Positions 1 through 10,486 of a stretch of DNA of 64,000 nt are shown here, one piece after another (position 1 is the first letter of the stretch; each line of letters begins with the position of its first letter). The DNA is taken from positions 7,953,673-8,017,672 of the forward strand of contig CM043798.1 of the NCBI GenBank assembly GCA_023974075.1. The letters are read 5' to 3'. Origin of the DNA: Chaenocephalus aceratus. Taxonomy: Eukaryota > Chordata > Actinopteri > Perciformes > Channichthyidae. The notes beneath the pieces are model-generated. The model was given only the letters and a program-made list of their open reading frames with translations, had not been told where the DNA came from and did not search any database. The position numbers and the translations under genes are program-made.

Positions 1-259
1 AATAACAGATATTCTTACAGATGATCACAGGTACCGGTACATTGTGGGGGTTCTACCTCACACTTCCCACACTGACTTAACTCCTACCCCGACACATATA
101 AATATAGCAGTGTCTACGTCACAACTCCCCGCCCTCCCCCGTCCGCTCCCCCAACCACAGGCCCGCACCTCAACCAGCATCACTGTGCAGCTCTATGATT
201 GGCAGAGAGACGGGGGATGCCTGAGTGACACCCTGAACATCCTATGCAGGATCGCTACA
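1..259 (-). repeat. 3' LTR of a minus-strand LTR retrotransposon, cut by the window edge
   Basis: Bases 1-259 repeat almost exactly at about 1066-1324, so they are the inner part of a long terminal repeat. On the minus strand this copy starts TGTAGC at base 259 and runs off the left edge. The G-rich stretch just upstream on the minus strand (about 260-270) fits a polypurine tract. Confidence 0.8.
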
Positions 260-1014
260 CTACCCCCCCACTACAAAGTTCCTCGCCCACGAGGAACAAA
301 TAAAACACAGCACAAACACTCCCCCCACCCTCTCCAGTACTCTGCAGGGACCAACCCACTGGCTGTCCACTGACACGCTGGTCTCCACGCTGTCCACTGA
401 CACGCTGGTCTCCACACTGGTCTCCACACTGGTCTCCACGCTGTCCACTGACACGCTGGTCTCCACGCTGGTCTCCACGCTGTCCACTGACACGCTGGTC
501 TCCACACTGGTCTCCACGCTGGTCTCCACGCTGGTCTCCACGCTGTCCACTGACACGCTGGTCTCCACACTGGTCTCCACGCTGGTCTCCACACTGGTCT
601 CCACGCTGTCCACTGACACGCTGGTCTCCACGCTGTGAGGAGAACCCTTTATAGATGGGCTGAGAGTGTGGCTGGTCTTATGCCTTTTCAGAGGCTGCTG
701 GTCGATGGGCGCCGCCATTGTTGTTTACATCCAGCTTGGAAATGGCGCGAAATGCCGCGGAAGACGGCGACATTCCCGCGTCTCTAGCCATCTTCACCGC
801 CGACTCTCTCAGGCGCTCTCTCGCCTCCCGTGCACTCATGAACTCCCCGCTCATGTCCTTCGACCACCCGCATGCTCCCTCTTCCTCTCCATCACTACTT
901 TCCTGCTTCACTCCCATCTTGCTGAACTTTTCCATCTCTGCTAGCTCCGTGACGCAGTTACGGACTCCCGTCAGGATAGACGTCCTCCGTTCGAAAAGTC
1001 ACTTCTGACACCAA
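260..1014 (-). pseudogene. Remnant interior of the LTR element: gag start plus minisatellite
   Basis: Only about 755 bp separate the LTRs, so protease, reverse transcriptase and integrase are absent. On the minus strand a short frame at 935-678 begins MEKFSKMGVK and is Ser/Glu-rich with an Ala/Arg-rich middle; its place right after the primer-binding site suggests a gag N terminus, though no gag domain is recognisable. A second frame (718-260) is mostly a VETS/VSVDS repeat encoded by the minisatellite at 363-638. A tRNA-primer-like site, TGGTGTCAGAAGTGA (minus strand, about 1000-1013), lies next to the 5' LTR, which fixes the orientation. This is a non-autonomous, internally deleted Gypsy-like element. 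Confidence 0.6.
363..638. repeat. Composite minisatellite, 12-bp and 15-bp units
   Basis: Units of the type GTCTCCACRCTG (12 bp) alternate irregularly with TGTCCACTGACACGC (15 bp). Both lengths are multiples of three, so the minus-strand frame stays open through copy-number change. Confidence 0.9.
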
Positions 1015-1324
1015 TGTAACGTTCGCAAGGTGGAGTCGGAAACAGGCTTCTCGTTATTAGGCTTTAATAACAGATATTCTTACAGATGATCACAGGTACC
1101 GGTACATTGTGGGGGTTCTACCTCACACTTCCCACACTGACTTAACTCCTACCCCGACACATATAAATATAGCAGTGTCTACGTCACAACTCCCCGCCCT
1201 CCCCCGTCCGCTCCCCCAACCACAGGCCCGCACCTCAACCAGCATCACTGTGCAGCTCTATGATTGGCAGAGAGACGGGGGATGCCTGAGTGACACCCTG
1301 AACATCCTATGCAGGATCGCTACA
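1015..1324 (-). repeat. 5' LTR (310 bp) of the same element
   Basis: On the minus strand it starts TGTAGCGATC and ends CGTTACA, followed after two bases by the primer-binding site. An AT-rich ATATAAATATA stretch near 1160-1170 could be the TATA box. Any TSD cannot be checked because the partner LTR leaves the window. Confidence 0.85.
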
Positions 1325-2541
1325 GTATGTTTAAAGTGATTTCCCACATTTAAGCAGTACTTCAGACAAAAAGTGGCATAGATCAAATATGTAGGCCTAT
1401 AGCTTTACTGTAATAGCCAGGCTCGAAGCAAAGAGCAAAAAGGAGTAACAATCTTGATTTGTCAAACAAAAAATCGCTCCATAACAACAAGTGGCGTTTT
1501 GCTTTTCTACAACACATGTGTGATTTAAATCGGAGAAGTTCATATGTGTTCCTTTGTTAGTTTCATACACAATATGTCGCCTAAATAGTTGTATCACTTT
1601 GCTATTCATACATTTAACAACCAAAGCACCTATAGGCTTGGCTAACTTGATATTTTCGGCTCACGTGTTCAAAAAATGAACTGCTACAATCTTACAGGTG
1701 TTTATCGCTTCCACCTTCAGGACTGATGGCAGAGGTTATGGGGTCTTTAATGCTGGGATACCTAAACGAATTGATTAGTCCGCAGGCTGTTGGTGCCCAG
1801 CAGCTCAGCTCGGTTTGAACGGGTCCACAGCGGCGGGAGGAGGGGGCAGAGGACCCTCGCTGCACGGCTGGCTGACTCCTCCCGCGGACAGCCCGCTTTA
1901 TTCCGCCGCAGGAAAAACCGTTATCTCGCATCACTACTTTCTACATCTCTGCCATCACCGCGGCTCCAAACCCCACGTTAAATAGTTAACAACACGGACT
2001 ACCAAGCTGCCGTATTTAATTGACAAAGTCAAACTTCAGAGGTTAAAACTTTTGAGGACGACGTGGTGGTTTGCCCAGTCTCTAAACATGCCGCTAATTG
2101 AAGCTAAACAGTTGTCTCAGTTAGTCATGCTAAGCTAATGTGTGGCAACATCCAGACACTTTACGTGAGCCTCGCTACTCCCATTAAAACATGAGTGAGA
2201 GAAAGCCTCTGATTTAAGCAACAATAGCCGCTTACAAATATAACTCGTCCTGTAAAAGTGAAGCCATGTTCACAGTAATGTATTAAAAGGGTGACTCTTT
2301 CGGATGTTCGTTAATACTATTTGTAACTATATTTACTTAACGTCGAACAAACAGGTCCTGCTGTCAGTTTGAGTTTAACGTTAGTTGCGTCCAGATAGGG
2401 TTACTTCTCAGGCTATTTTCTGCCTGTCGCTGGTGGAAAATATCGAGCAAACAGAGCCAGAAGTAAACAACATTTGCCGGACATGTTCGGAAGAGTAAAT
2501 GGTTTAATAAGTTATATAGTTAGCGTGGTTTTTGTACTTAC
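1325..2541. other. No recognisable gene; GC-rich patch at 1780-1980
   Basis: The stretch has no repeat or coding signature I recognise. The 1780-1980 patch is CpG-rich and open in two frames, but neither translation resembles a known protein. It lies inside what would be the first intron of the possible minus-strand gene starting near 2590. Confidence 0.4.
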
Positions 2542-2590
2542 AGTGAGTTGAGAGGAGAGTCAGGAGACAAGCCAGACGTGTTTTCGCCAT
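2542..2590 (-). CDS. Possible first coding exon of a host gene (weak)
   Basis: On the minus strand an ATG sits inside CCAAGATGGCGAAA, the form of a YY1 site that in vertebrate promoters often overlaps the start codon of exon 1. The frame reads MAKTRLACLLTLLSTH, a short basic then hydrophobic stretch that could start a signal peptide, and reaches a consensus splice donor (GTAAGTAC) after 49 coding bases. The sequence upstream on the minus strand (2600-2650) is CpG-bearing, as expected of a promoter. No second exon could be identified to the left. I infer only a candidate transcription start; product unknown. Confidence 0.25.
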
Positions 2591-2659
2591 CTTGGAGTCG
2601 ATGCAATGCTCGCTTTGACTGGCCGTACATGCGCAAAGTAACCGAAAGAGCTTTGGTGT

Positions 2660-2718
2660 GGATGGAGAGAGGGAGGGAGGGAGGGAGAGAGACATAGGCA
2701 GCGAGTGGGGGGAGGGGG
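2660..2718. repeat. GGGA/GA-rich simple repeat
   Basis: Purine-rich tract of GAGGGAGG-type units, about 70 bp upstream of the candidate minus-strand start codon. Confidence 0.7.
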
Positions 2719-2884
2719 CATTACGAAAGGTTTCCATAGCTACCGAAAGCATCACTCACACAGACACACATTTATAGTTGACAAGATGAAGGAGCCTTTT
2801 ACTACCGTGGCAATATGGAGACGGCTGAGAGCTCAGATAGGAAAACACCAGCTTCTGTGTTCTGGAAGGTGGAAGAAGAGGTGG

Positions 2885-3215
2885 GAGAACTCAGATATTG
2901 TACTTAAGTAAAATACCAGGACATAGGAATACTCAGACTGACACAAGTAAAAGTCCTGCAATCAAAATGTAGAAAAGTATTCACATCAAAATATAGTTTA
3001 AAGTATGCAGATTGGCCCACTGCAGAGTATATGTTTTGATTATAATTATTGATGCAACAAAGTGTTATCAAAGCTGGTAAAAGTGCAGCTAACTTTAATG
3101 ACCTTGTATACTGCAGGACAGGGCAGCTTGTATATGTAAGGGTTTATTATATATCACAGCATTAATCTAAATTTGTAAAGTCACTAAAGGTATTAAATAT
3201 ATGTAGTGGAACAAA
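2885..3215. repeat. Dispersed teleost repeat of the 'tacttaagtaaaat / cttttacttg' type
   Basis: The words AGTAAAAGTCCTGCA, CACTGCAGAGTATA and ACAAGTAAAAG recur, in reverse, in the 40.6-41.0 kb region (for example GCAGGACTTTTACTTG). Both look like decayed copies of one dispersed, probably DNA-type repeat. No termini were found. Confidence 0.4.
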
Positions 3216-3221
3216 AGTACA

Positions 3222-3345
3222 TAAAGAAGAAGAAGAAGACACTTTATTGATCCCACAAGGCGAAATTCAGTTTCCCCTCTGTTAGGATGTTCAGTATGCA
3301 AACAGGACATACATAAAGTCTGAAAAACTCGCATTGCTAAATGTT
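3222..3345 (-). mobile_element. LINE or SINE 3' end fragment (minus strand)
   Basis: An (AAG)n run is followed by ACTTTATTGATCCC. Read on the minus strand this is the GGGATCAATAAAGT tail shared by many fish non-LTR elements; related tails occur at about 19655 and 52200. Confidence 0.4.
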
Positions 3346-3370
3346 AAATGGGAAGGTGTCAATAACGTAA

Positions 3371-3660
3371 CGTCCACACGGTTCCGTCACGTGCTTCAAC
3401 GGAGACGCTTCCCATTCACTTTGAATGGGGTGACGTCAAGCTTTGCCTCCGTTGCACGCGCTGAAAGTTGAGAAAAGTTCAACTTTTCAGGCGTAGACGG
3501 AAGCTCCAGCTAATCAAATCATATGCCAGTACAAGCGCTAGCCAATCAAAACCGTGTACTTGTGTGCCCGGGGTAGGAGATTAATGTGATTGGTTGTTGG
3601 TCGCGCGCCAGACACACCCACCGGCAAGCTTCAACGCGACGGAATCGTGTGGACGCACCG
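3371..3660. mobile_element. Harbinger-like MITE, short copy (290 bp)
   Basis: The ends read CGTCCACACGG and GTGTGGACGCACCG and are flanked by TAA on both sides (3368-3370, 3661-3663), the TWA target typical of PIF/Harbinger. Words such as CCATTCACTTTGAATGGGGT and GATTGGTTGTTGGTCG are shared with the longer copies at 11955 and 21435. The MADF-coding middle is deleted here. Confidence 0.7.
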
Positions 3661-3775
3661 TAAAGGGGCTGCATGTTAGGGGTCCAATGCCTCTGCATGG
3701 CCCAGGATGTGCCTCTCCTGCTACCAGTCCCACCAACCCATCTTTTTGTATGGTCCACACTGGCATTCGAACCAA

Positions 3776-4651
3776 TAGGCGCTTTCACATCGGAGTACTT
3801 TTCCCCATACTTTTCCCGTTTAGTTCCGATAGTTCCTGGGATTTTGCGTTCACACCAAAAAGAGAATTAGTTCATGACAACTTTTACCCCCTTTTTAGTG
3901 CCTGCTAGAGAGGTGGTACTTTCCTGGGGAGAATAAAGTTCCAATTTATGATTGGCTGGGTGAATTGCAAACCACGCCCGTAAAACTTGGAAACGATTTT
4001 TGAAGCCGCCATTGTATTTGCTGACATTAGCATTATTAGCATTAGCCCCACGCACCAACGGAGAGAGAATAACTTATGGCAACACAAAATAAAACATGGG
4101 AGCGGGTGGAGTGATTACATTACATTACATTACATTGCATTTAGCTGACGCTTTTATCCAAAGCGACTTACAATAAGTACATTCGACCAGGAAGACACAA
4201 CCTTGAGGAAAACAGAATCATATAAGTACATCAGGTTTCATAGAGCCAATCATTCAAGTGCTACTCAACTGGCTTTAGATAAGCCAGTCCTTTATTAGTA
4301 TATAAGTGCTCTGTTAGCAGTTCTTTGTTAGTGATGAGGAGGTGATGAGGAGGTGTCGGCGTTCTGGCGATTTACTCGGAAGGCTTCTACTGAAGCCAGT
4401 CCCCAACTCCGGGGACTTCCGGCCAGGGACTTCGGGTGGCAGTATACACCGTGAAGTTGTTTGCGGCCTGCCAGTAAACCCAAAGCAGAAGAAGAAGAAG
4501 TGACGTCAGCGGCTTCATTTGCATAATCTTCCCTCAGGGAACTTATTCCGGTGTGAACGCGATCGGCTCTTAGTTCCATGGGGGGTACTAAGTGCCGGGA
4601 ACTAAGTGCTGGGAACTAAGTACGGCAAAGTACTTGGTGTGAAAGCGGCTA
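3776..4651 (-). mobile_element. MITE of the 'taggcgcattcacac' family, copy 1, interrupted
   Basis: The ends are TAGGCGCTTTCACATCGG and GTGTGAAAGCGGCTA, with TA at both borders. Sister copies lie at 37767-38409 and 58504-59092. All three contain the stretch around AACATGGGAGCGG..GAGGAGGTGTCGGCGTT, which across a frameshift reads TWERW-DEEVSAF-IYSE and resembles the start of a Myb/SANT-like domain of Harbinger accessory proteins. A separate repeat interrupts this copy at 4112-4330. Confidence 0.6.
4112..4330 (-). mobile_element. (CATTA)n plus 'catttagctgacgc' repeat inserted in the MITE
   Basis: It starts with ACATTACATTACATTAC, then CATTTAGCTGACGCTTTTAT. On the minus strand this is the GCGTCAGCTAAATG..TGTAATG tail also carried by the SINE at 16880-17072. 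Sister copies of the MITE lack it. An 11- to 12-bp direct repeat (GATGAGGAGGT) lies at its right border. Confidence 0.55.
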
Positions 4652-5039
4652 ATGACTATCTAGTTCCCAAGCAAAGTCCCTACACACTGAGCTACTGCGA
4701 CCCATTAAAGCTATTAGTTAGGCTTCAATAGTGTCACTATCAATCCATCGTTGAACAGTGCGTGACCACTGGTTTATGTCTTTCATGAAAATAAAAACAT
4801 GAATCCATAATTATAAACTCGTGCCACACATGTTGGGCTATTTGAGCTTCCATAGCATGTATGTAAAGTAAAAAAAGTTGAGCTGGCAGCCTGCCGTATG
4901 CAATTGCATACGGCAGGCTTTCAATAAATTATATTCACATGCCATTTTTCACTGACTGTAAATCATAGCCGTCAGGCACTGAAGGCATTAGTGTTGAAAC
5001 CAGTGACAGGCTCTCCAGCCGTATCAGCCTGGAGCTCTC
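4652..5039. other. Non-coding spacer with a perfect palindrome
   Basis: No gene is seen. It holds the 32-bp palindrome at 4888-4919 and ends at the truncated LINE. Confidence 0.5.
4888..4919. repeat. Perfect 32-bp palindrome without a loop
   Basis: The left half AGCCTGCCGTATGCAA is followed at once by its exact reverse complement. It could extrude a 16-bp-stem cruciform. It is not at the border of any element I can define. Confidence 0.95.
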
Positions 5040-7316
5040 TTACCCTATTCACATGAATCCTGTAAATGCCTGTTTATGTCATTCTCTATGAGAAAATGGT
5101 CTGCCCGGTCAAAGTGTGCACCCTGGTTGAATGACGAGATGAGAAGTTTAATGGTCCAACGAGATGATGCTAAAAAAACTGCAGACAGACAGGTTCTCTA
5201 TGTGACAAAACAACATTACTGTAAACTGAAATGCAGTAACCAAATTGAATATATGTAGAAAGAGGGAATACTACATGCAGGAAATCAGTGATTCTACGAA
5301 TGATGGAAAGAAATTATGGAAAATATTGAATAACATAATGGTGAGGAACTCAAAACATGCATCCTTCCTTTATAGAAACCGAAGGTAAATTCATTACCAA
5401 GCCAGCAGATATTGCAAATCATTTTAATGATTATTTTACAAATAAAGTAAGATAAGCTGAGGAATGCCATGGGTGCAGTCAGGACACAGTGTCACATCAC
5501 ATCATCTAAAGATTGTATCATGAGGGAAAAGCAGTGCATGTTTGAATTCCACGTTACAGAAGAATATGTTGAAAATATGCTTTTACATCTGTCCGATGAT
5601 AAATCTCCTGGGATTGACAACTTGGATGGTAAACTGCTCAAAATGACGGCCAAATACATATCCAAGCCATTGAGTCACATTTTTAATAAAAGCTTAGAGC
5701 AAGGCGTGTGCCCCGAGATCTGGAAGGAAGCCAAGGTCATCCCATTACCCAAGGATAAAAGAAAAACATTTGCTGGTTCCAATAGTCGACCTGTAAGTCT
5801 CCTCCCAGTGTTAAGTAAATTAATAGAAAAAATAGTATACACCCAAATTCAATACTACTTCAAGTAACAATCTGACAACGAACTACCAACACGCCTATAG
5901 AGATGGTCACTCTACAAGTACAGCACTTGCACAAATGACCGACGACTGGTTCAAGAGCATGGATGATAGGAGGCTTGTAGGAGCTGTGATGTTAGACTTT
6001 AGCGCAGCTTTCGATGTAATCGATCATAGTCTGCTGCTGAACAAACTCAAATGCTATGGCTTTGGTTCTGTTGCTATGTGTTGGATGGAGAGCTACCTGA
6101 CTAGGAGAAGGCAGCGAGTCTTTTTCAATGGGAGCTTTTCTGAAAGTAAGGTGTTGCAGTGTGCGGTCCCACAGGGGAGTTCGCTTGGGCCTTTGTTGTA
6201 TTCTATATTCACAAATGACCTACCTTACGTATTAAATAAGTCCAGTGTAATAATGTATGCTGATGATTCCACAATGTACAGTACAGCATCAACATGCAGT
6301 GAGTTAAACAATCTACTTAAAATAGAGATTAAAGCCATGGCAGACTGGGTCAACAATAACAAACTGGTACTCAACATTGCAAAAACAAAAGCAATGGTGT
6401 TCGGATCCAGGCATTTGTTAAGCAGCAATCCTCAATGAAGCCTGACACTGGCTGGTCAGCCAGTGGAACAGGTAAATGAGACTAAATTGCTTGGCATTGT
6501 TCTTGATTCTGGTTTACGGTGGACAAAGCAAATTGACAGTATCGTAACTAAAATGGGAAGGAGCATAGCTGTGGCGAGAAAATGTACAAAGTATGTAACA
6601 CCAACCACTTTGAAACAAGTCATTCAGTCTCTGGTTTTGTCACATCTTGAGTACTGTCCGGTCATATGGTCATCAGCAGCAAAAACACATTTACAGAAAT
6701 GACAAATAGCTCAAAACAAGGCTGCCAGACTAGCTCTCCACTGTTCGAAGCGCACTCATATTGGAGTTATGAATAGAAACCTATCATGGCTTCCAGTTGA
6801 GAAACGTCTGCAATCTCGTGTTATCATTTTTCTAAAAAAATCCAATTTAGCAAAAAAACACTGTATTTTTATGATCAAATAGTTTACACAAGAGACGAGC
6901 ATGACCATAAGACTAGACGAGCTACACCAGGCCATCTACTGGCACCTAAACCCAGGACACATCTCCTGAACTCTTCTGTGTCTTATAGAGCTATAAAGGA
7001 ATGGAACTCATTGCCAAACTACCTTGCTGAAATAGAGTCCAGAGCCTCTTTCAAGAAGAGATTGAAGGGCCATCTACTGATGACCATGTACCCTGTGAGC
7101 TGTGAACCCTCATTTAATTTGATCGCATGTTGTTGATGATATTGGTGATGTTGTTAATGTTGTTAATGATGTCAGGACTTATGTCCTAAATGTTGCTGTA
7201 TTATTGTTGTATTATTGTTGTATTGTTTTAAGTGTCGGACCCCAGGAAGAGTAGCTTTTGTTGAGCACAAAAGCTAATGGGGATCCTTAATAAACATAGA
7301 CATAAACATGTCATAG
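5040..7316 (+). mobile_element. 5'-truncated LINE, Jockey-superfamily type
   Basis: The element starts in the linker after the endonuclease, runs through a whole reverse transcriptase and ends in a 3' UTR with GGACCCCAGGAAGAGTAGCT and CTAATGGGGATCC before an AATAAACATAGACATAAACA end. The endonuclease is missing, as usual for incomplete reverse transcription. I cannot choose among the L2, CR1, Rex1 and Daphne clades by eye. Confidence 0.85.
5076..7126 (+). pseudogene. LINE reverse transcriptase, broken
   Basis: Pieces in order: linker frame with PWLNDEMRSLMVQRD (from 5076); RT start with DDKSPGIDNLDGKLLK and NSRPVSLLPVLSKLIEKIV (5469-5867); core frame (5935-6438) with the first catalytic Asp in MLDFSAAFDVIDH, then VPQGSSLGPLLYSIFTNDLP and the YADD box; thumb region (6463-6702) with LLGIVLDSGLRW and LSHLEYCPVIWSS; C-terminal remnant to about 7126 with YRAIKEWNSLP and FKKRLKGHL. 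Stops or frameshifts near 5868-5934, 6438, 6700 and 6840-6960 rule out function. The enzyme would have copied its own mRNA at a nicked target. Confidence 0.9.
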
Positions 7317-9826
7317 TGGATATGCCTGCTCTCCTGTTCATGTGACATGCATTGCTTTGATCAAGAAATATTCCTCTGTTTTAACCTCTTCAAACTGTTT
7401 TAAAGTTATAAATGTATGTAGTGCAGAAAAAGGTATACGTGATACGTACGTGATTGCAATATGAATACTTTATTAATGTGATAATTATGTCTAAAAATAG
7501 AACTATGTCTAATTATGCTAGCATGTGTTTTGCATCTATTACGTAAAACACTCAATTCAAGCGAGATTCTAATATGAATCAGGTGCAGTTATTTTAATCG
7601 CACTGTTGCCCTGAGGCTGTGCTCTCTAGGTTTCCATTACAAGTCCTTCTGTGGCAGTCTTTTATGTGTCACAATGTTACGTGTTTATTTGGTGAGCTGT
7701 TTTTAATACCATCAGAAATTACAACCAGTTTTTTTTTAATATATCTTAAATCATGCCACCTTGATTTTCTATGCGAAGACAAAATGTTATGTTATTATGA
7801 AATTACCCCTTCAACAATGTTAATGCAAAGAAACAATATGATATAAATCTGAACATATAATTACTTGATGAATTGAACAAGTGGATGTTTATTGCGAGGT
7901 GTAGGCCTACATTTCTTATGAACAAAATTACAGAAAACGGTAACATTTTCTTTGACATGCTAAACAATTACTTATGTGTCATGGACTATTGTAAGCAGAT
8001 CCTCAGGTGTTTGTAAAAACACAGATTAATTCAAGACTAATATAAGACAGGTCAGAAAACAAGCTTGGATAAAATGGGTTACAGATGTTTTCATTTATTT
8101 ATATCTAAGCTTGATTCTATTCCTTGCAACAACATTTCGAAAAAAACTCAATCAACCTAACAAATAATTATTATCTCTTGTTCACACAACATCTTGCAGT
8201 TGTTATATTAACAACCCCAATCTATAGCAACATTGTTTTCGCAAACCATTTATTGAATGTTAACACAAGTTGAATTCAAAATCCATCTACAGTTTGGAAA
8301 CATGGTTAGCTGATCTGATTTCTTACCATAACTATGTTTTCTTTAAGGACCCTAGCAATGACTTTTTATGCTAGGACATATTAATACCCTAAAAAAACAT
8401 GTATTTATATGATATAAGCAATGTAAAAGAGTAATACGCAAGGAGAAAGTGAAGTTTAACTTTAGTTACATGTGTTTTCCATATTGGATTTAGCAAAGAC
8501 CTGTTCTGATCTTTATTTAATAATTGTTTAAAATACAAATTCTTCCTCAGTGTGACATTGTCCCAACTGTCATTGTTCCTAATACACATGTTCAGTTGTT
8601 CCCTGGAACACTTTACTCTGTTGGGCTGGTTATCTTTACTTTGAGTGCTCTTGTCGGGAACACTTGGTGGTGAATAACTGTACATGATCATGGAAGTGTT
8701 TTTCTCTCTTGGTCTAACACAGAATAACACCAAAGGGCTTTCATGTACTGTGCTCCCACTGCCCATGGGAGATGATGTAAAACTGAAACTGTCAGTTTAG
8801 AATTATAATGAAGGATTTAAAGCCATTTCTTTTGGATAAAATCTATTTCAGCTTGTTGCATTACTGCTCACATCTTTTAGCTTGACTTACAATTAATATC
8901 ACTTTAATTGTGTTCTTGCTTGTGAATACTTCCTGGTTGTTGAATAAACCCTAGCAAAGTTACATTCTTTATTAAGTGACACACAAACTTAAATATACAC
9001 TGAATGTATTTCATCATGTTTCTTTTTGAAAAGCCTTTTTTCTATTTTTACTTCACCCATTAAGCCGTTGGTGGTGGGAGTGACTGTGCAGAGACATCAT
9101 TCATGGATCAAGCAGCCAGATGGTAGTATCTAATATCATCCCATTGGACCTGAAATTCCAGCCTCAGTCTTTATTACTGTCATTCCAAGTTAAGCCTGCA
9201 CTGTGGCCCAAGCAGTACCTTCAGTATGACCAAATTACAATTAATTCAGTATACTATGAATGCAGTATTTCCACAGTTGCATTGTACATCTCATCAGACT
9301 TTATTCTTTTATATAAAAAAGATCTTACTGCAAAAAATGATCAGCTTGAGCTTGCTAATCAGGATTACTGCGATCACCGCTGTTGGATGGAGGAATTAAA
9401 TAAGTATGGAGCTAAATGAATAAAACATACATTTATAAATTGACAATGAAATTAAGGTGATCATATCCTGTACTGTAGGTAACACCCTTGAACAATTTCC
9501 CCACTCTTTAGGATATTTAGAAAACTAATACTATCCAGAGCTTTACATTTTCCTTATTCTTCCCTCATGAGTGTAGATCATTATTTCATATGTTGACAAG
9601 ATTGTTCTGCTTCCCACACACTCTTCAATACACCTTAATTGGATTGTGTGCCTGACAGATAACCTGGAAGATAACATATTAAAGTACAGACACACACTCT
9701 CCTGAATACTCTCTTCACTGAGAGAGAATAATCAAATCTTCCATTCAAATTAGAATAACTTGGTAAAAACCGTAGTTATAAAAACATGTATAGACTATTC
9801 GGTGCCACTTTACAAATAAGACTACC
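7317..9826. other. AT-rich stretch with no identifiable gene
   Basis: No TE termini or family motifs were recognised. The longest frame is 125 codons (8766-8389, minus), listed separately. A 99-codon frame at 9120-9419 has ordinary composition and matches nothing I know. Confidence 0.5.
8389..8766 (-). CDS. Unrecognised 125-codon open frame (probably chance or an old fragment)
   Basis: The frame reads MGSGSTVHESPLVLFCVRPR and is Lys/Asn-rich towards its end, with a hydrophobic C-terminal stretch (LLAYYSFTLLISY). No domain, signal peptide or catalytic motif is visible. The surrounding 2.5 kb is AT-rich, where a frame this long without stops is mildly unusual but not remarkable. It could be a fragment of a degraded retroelement or a terminal exon. 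Function unknown. Confidence 0.12.
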   Translation of the reverse strand: MGSGSTVHESPLVLFCVRPREKNTSMIMYSYSPPSVPDKSTQSKDNQPNRVKCSREQLNMCIRNNDSWDNVTLRKNLYFKQLLNKDQNRSLLNPIWKTHVTKVKLHFLLAYYSFTLLISYKYMFF

Positions 9827-10486
9827 TGTTCTGACACCATAGTATATTGGCACCCCCTAGTGGCAAACGTCGGTACTGTAGCTTTAAGGCACCAAGTAGC
9901 GCGACTCTCCTTCTTGTGTTTTAGTTTACACAGCAAAGCCATGCAGAGCACATCGTAGCTCAGTTCTATGCCACAGATCATTTTATTTTAATCCTTGGAG
10001 TCGATCTGTCTGTAAGTATACAAACGTACCTATGTGCCAAGTTATGTGTTTCAAAAATGTGGTTTAATTGATTATGTGGTTTTCAATGTTTAAGATAAGC
10101 TAAGCTAACTAGCTGCTAAGCTAACTAGGCTAAGCTAACTAGCTGCTAAGCTAACGGACATAGCTCATTCATGGCATAGGCTGTTGATTATACTGCACTC
10201 TATTTGCATTATGTTGCACATGTATTATTTCAATTGTGTAACTTGTGTTGTTTTTTCTGTTTATTATTGCAGTTTTACAATTTCAAGCCTCAGTAAATGG
10301 TCCACTCAACAACTGTCTTCTGGGTCTTTGTTCGCTATCTGTTAAGCTATGCAGTATCGCACTGCATACGCAAGGGCAGAATAGTAAAAAGACACTCCTC
10401 AGCTGGAAAAGGCAGGCAGTGAAATAATTCTGTGATCAGCACGCTACTACTTCAACCTAAAGACTCATTCATTAGACAGCAGTAAG
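9827..10486 (+). repeat. BEL 5' LTR and leader
   Basis: It is colinear with 15270-15937. Because both copies continue into gag, the LTR end cannot be told from the leader; ATTAGACA at 10471-10478 is one possible end. The region holds a donor-like CTGTAAGTATAC near 10010 and an acceptor-like TTTATTATTGCAG ending near 10271, so it may contain an intron. An AGCTAACTAGCTGCTA minisatellite lies at about 10095-10155. Confidence 0.8.

Noticed and set aside
260..718. 152-codon VETSVETS frame as a repetitive host protein
   Set aside because: It lies between the LTRs of a retroelement and is encoded by a minisatellite; there is no conserved domain.
1790..1981. Arg/Ser-rich 63-codon frame in the CpG-rich patch
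   Set aside because: Overlaps an open minus-strand frame; GC-rich composition alone can keep both open.
8389..8766. Confident protein-coding gene
   Set aside because: No recognisable domain, no splice context that can be tested, and an AT-rich region where a frame of 125 codons can arise by chance.
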